Source: Parapedobacter deserti
GTDB lineage: Bacteria; Bacteroidota; Bacteroidia; Sphingobacteriales; Sphingobacteriaceae
Assembly: GCF_042646065.1 (NCBI RefSeq)
Contig: NZ_JBHRTA010000062.1
Location: 62,001 to 126,000 of the forward strand
Direction of reading: 5' to 3'
DNA length: 64,000 nt
The position numbers and the translations under genes are program-made. The notes beneath the pieces were generated by a model, which did not search any database, had not been told where the DNA came from, and worked only from the letters and a program-made list of their open reading frames with translations. Numbering within the stretch: position 1 is the stretch's first letter; each line of letters opens with the position of its first letter. Of the stretch, positions 62,176-64,000 are shown piece by piece.

Positions 62176-63033
62176 CTACCTACTACCTCCACGGTTGCCA
62201 CCACCGCCACGGCGGTCTCCACCTCCACGGCGGTCTCCGCCGCCACGGCGCTGATCGCCACCCCTGCGTTGATCTCCACCACCGCCACGGCGGTCTCCAC
62301 CTCTGCGGTCACCCCCCCGACGGCTATCGCCACGGAAGTCGCCAGCAGCACCCTCAGTACGCGACTTCAAGCCGGACGTTTGACCCACGTTGGGCGACAG
62401 ATCTCGTTTACCGTAGACCTCGCCTTTGCATATCCATACTTTCACACCGATCTTGCCGTAGGTGGTCAGCGCCTCAACCAATGCATAGTCGATATCAGCA
62501 CGGAAAGTATGCAACGGTATCCGTCCTTCTTTATATTGTTCGGTACGAGCCATTTCAGCGCCGCCCAAACGACCGGAACACATCACCTTGATCCCTTCGG
62601 CGCCCATACGCATGGTAGAAGCAATCGCTGTCTTCATCGCACGGCGAAATGAAATACGAGCCTCTAACTGTTTTGCAATACCCTCTGCTACCAAGTAAGC
62701 CTCCAGCTCAGGACGTTTAATCTCAAAAATATTGATCTGCACATCCTTTCTAGTCAGCTTCTTCAACTCTTCCTTAATCTTATCCACTTCCTGCCCGCCT
62801 TTGCCGATCACAATCCCCGGACGCGCCGTATGGATGGTAACGGTGATACGCTTCAACGTACGCTCGATAACTACTTTGGCCACGCCGCCTTTTGTAATAC
62901 GGGCCGAAAGGTATTTCCTGATTTTTTCGTCTTCAACTAATTTATCAGAATAGTTCTTGCCTCCGAACCAATTGGAATCCCAACCCTTGATGATCCCTAA
63001 TCTGTTACCTATTGGATTTGCTTTTTGTCCCAT
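62176..63033 (-). CDS. rpsC: Ribosomal protein S3 with RGG-rich tail
   Basis: A 285-residue 30S protein; bacterial S3 is usually about 210-235. The core (residues 1 to about 228) has MGQKANPIGNRLGIIKGWDS, the KH-type TIHTARPGIVIGKGGQEVDK, and TIASTMRMGAEGIKVMCSGR. The last 50-odd residues are almost only Arg, Gly, Asp and Gln in GGDRRGG/GGDQRRGG units, encoded by a GC-rich tandem repeat at 62185-62335. The tail is basic, disordered and probably RNA-binding. Confidence 0.95.
   Translation of the reverse strand: MGQKANPIGNRLGIIKGWDSNWFGGKNYSDKLVEDEKIRKYLSARITKGGVAKVVIERTLKRITVTIHTARPGIVIGKGGQEVDKIKEELKKLTRKDVQINIFEIKRPELEAYLVAEGIAKQLEARISFRRAMKTAIASTMRMGAEGIKVMCSGRLGGAEMARTEQYKEGRIPLHTFRADIDYALVEALTTYGKIGVKVWICKGEVYGKRDLSPNVGQTSGLKSRTEGAAGDFRGDSRRGGDRRGGDRRGGGGDQRRGGDQRRGGGDRRGGGDRRGGGGNRGGSR
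62185..62335 (-). repeat. GC-rich tandem repeat encoding the S3 RGG tail
   Basis: Units around GGAGACCGCCGTGG recur in this part of rpsC and encode repeated GDRRGG and GDQRRGG. The repeat is in frame throughout. Such repeats expand and contract easily. Confidence 0.7.
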
Positions 63034-63044
63034 TACTTGATAAA

Positions 63045-63476
63045 TTAGTTTTGTGCTACGTTTTTGCTGTCAACTACCAAGGTAACGTGGTTCGAGCGCT
63101 TACGAATACGGTACCCGCGGCCTTGCGGTGCCGGACGCAGCCGTTTCAGCTGGCGCCCCCCACCTACGAAAGCTTCCTTGACAAACAACTCGCTTTCTTC
63201 CACAGACTTATCTTCATTCTTTGTTTCCCAGTTCTTAATTGCTGAAAGCAGCAGTTTCTCTACACGGATAGCCACTTCCTTATTGGTATGCTTAAGGATG
63301 TACAGCGCATGCTCCACCTTTTCGCCACGGATCAGGTCAACCACCAGCCGCATCTTACGCGGCGAGGTCGGGCAGTTAATTAATTTGGCAGTAGAAGCTC
63401 CTCCTACCTGAGCTTTTTCCTGCTCTTTTCGCTGTTTTATGATAACAGACTTCTTTAGTTTTCGTGTTGCTTCCAT
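63045..63476 (-). CDS. rplV: Ribosomal protein L22
   Basis: A 143-residue exit-tunnel protein with an N-terminal basic extension (KKSVIIKQRKEQEKAQ), then NCPTSPRKMRLVVDLIRGEK and RLRPAPQGRGYRIRKRSNH. It is about 30 residues longer than in E. coli, mainly at the N-terminus. It follows rpsS by 6 bp. Confidence 0.96.
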   Translation of the reverse strand: MEATRKLKKSVIIKQRKEQEKAQVGGASTAKLINCPTSPRKMRLVVDLIRGEKVEHALYILKHTNKEVAIRVEKLLLSAIKNWETKNEDKSVEESELFVKEAFVGGGRQLKRLRPAPQGRGYRIRKRSNHVTLVVDSKNVAQN

Positions 63477-63482
63477 TGCCTA

Positions 63483-63749
63483 TTACTTTTTCTTTTCTGC
63501 GTGACCTCGGAAAGTGCGCGTTGGCGCAAATTCACCGAGCTTATGACCCACCATGTTTTCCGTTACATACACAGGTATAAACTTATTTCCGTTGTGCACA
63601 GCGAAAGTATGGCCGACAAAATCAGGGGAAATCATAGACCGGCGAGACCAGGTTTTGATTACTGACTTCTTGCTGGTTTCGTTCATAGAAAGAACTTTTC
63701 TTTCTAAGTTGTGGTCGATATAAGGACCTTTTTTAATTGAGCGAGCCAT
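63483..63749 (-). CDS. rpsS: Ribosomal protein S19
   Basis: An 88-residue 30S head protein: MARSIKKGPYIDHNLERKV, TWSRRSMISPDFVGHTFAVH and GHKLGEFAPTRTFRGHAEKK. Its ATG shares one base with the rplB stop. Confidence 0.97.
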   Translation of the reverse strand: MARSIKKGPYIDHNLERKVLSMNETSKKSVIKTWSRRSMISPDFVGHTFAVHNGNKFIPVYVTENMVGHKLGEFAPTRTFRGHAEKKK

Positions 63750-64000
63750 TATTTCTTCCTTCTCTCAATGATGTAACGATTCGATACTTTTTTCTTGCTA
63801 CGCGTTTTGTAGCCTTTAGCCAACAGTCCTTTGCGCGAGCGTGGATGCCCACCGGATGCACGGCCTTCACCACCACCCATTGGGTGATCTACCGGGTTCA
63901 TGGCTACGCCACGTACCCGCGGGCGACGGCCAAGCCAACGTTTCCGGCCGGCTTTACCCAATACCTCATTTGCCTTCTCCGCATTGGATACGGAGCCGAT
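63749..64000 (-). CDS. rplB: Ribosomal protein L2, C-terminal part (cut by window edge)
   Basis: The frame is open from the window end to a stop at 63749 (83 residues). It reads IGSVSNAEKANEVLGKAGRK, then GVAMNPVDHPMGGGEGRASG, the conserved peptidyl-transferase-centre loop of L2 with its histidine. The rest of the gene lies beyond 64000. Confidence 0.96.
   Translation of the reverse strand: MGSVSNAEKANEVLGKAGRKRWLGRRPRVRGVAMNPVDHPMGGGEGRASGGHPRSRKGLLAKGYKTRSKKKVSNRYIIERRKK

Noticed and set aside
62055..62351. 98-codon open frame on the minus strand, Val/Ala/Glu-rich, inside rpsC
   Set aside because: It is another reading frame of the GC-rich RGG repeat of S3; its low complexity mirrors the repeat and it has no family character.
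1..64000. CRISPR arrays, insertion sequences, integrases, phage genes
   Set aside because: No regularly spaced repeats, transposase or integrase motifs, or phage structural proteins were seen on either strand.

Overview
The window looks like a chromosomal segment of a Bacteroidota bacterium, most likely a Sphingobacteriaceae-type organism (Pedobacter, Sphingobacterium or Parapedobacter relatives). The evidence is the promoters of the Bacteroidota form (TTTG/TTG, 17-20 nt, TAnnTTTG), a Porin_10-type outer-membrane protein, the Bacteroidota-type N-acyl-ornithine carbamoyltransferase (argF'), a long SecA, a futalosine-route menaquinone gene (mqnD), and Bacteroidota-style tails on S3 and L17. No insertion sequence, phage, CRISPR array or plasmid gene was seen. 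Nearly all of it reads as ordinary, densely packed chromosome.

Layout. 1-1.1 kb: the start of an AsmA/DUF748-like protein, cut by the window edge, and a truncated remnant of a FAD-dependent oxidoreductase. 1.3-5.3 kb: trehalose metabolism, a fused trehalose-6-phosphate synthase/phosphatase facing a GH15 hydrolase. 5.4-14.9 kb (minus strand): metallophosphoesterase with nucleotidyltransferase, a GNAT, the secA-SPOR-amidohydrolase group, and surE-membrane protein-mqnD. 15-21.5 kb: an abundant-type OmpA lipoprotein-like porin, the Pit phosphate importer with its DUF47 partner behind a PhoR-like kinase, phosphatidylserine decarboxylase, and a MORN-repeat protein. 21.5-32.3 kb: polA, divergent from rsgA-pnp-porin-methyltransferase; tRNA-Val; an NtrC/NtrY-like two-component pair; a low-molecular-weight tyrosine phosphatase. 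32.7-45.8 kb: a small conserved protein, periplasmic cyclophilin, xth, then a block in which two paralogous AsmA-like proteins flank a VWA/AAA+ pair and a malate/lactate dehydrogenase-family gene; an Rrf2 regulator; divergent GH20 and GH16 glycosidases.

45.8-50.8 kb (minus strand): an arginine/proline cluster read argD-argF'-argB-proC-argE. 50.85-64 kb (minus strand): the S10-spc-alpha ribosomal super-operon from rplB (cut by the window edge) to rplQ, including secY, map, infA and rpoA. A strong hairpin terminator separates it from the arginine cluster.

The observations I rate most worth checking are: a GH20 hexosaminidase whose catalytic Asp-Glu pair reads Glu-Ala; 11-bp-spaced TTAACA repeats in the promoter of the phosphate importer next to a PhoR-like kinase that has no adjacent response regulator; heptamer-periodic repeats in several gene junctions, one of which forms the N-terminus of the AAA+ protein; the AsmA-like paralog pair around the VWA/AAA+ genes; and an RGG-rich tail on ribosomal protein S3. 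I did not find a clear, wholly new system; these are leads. All functional names rest on recognised motifs and family memory, not on database searches.
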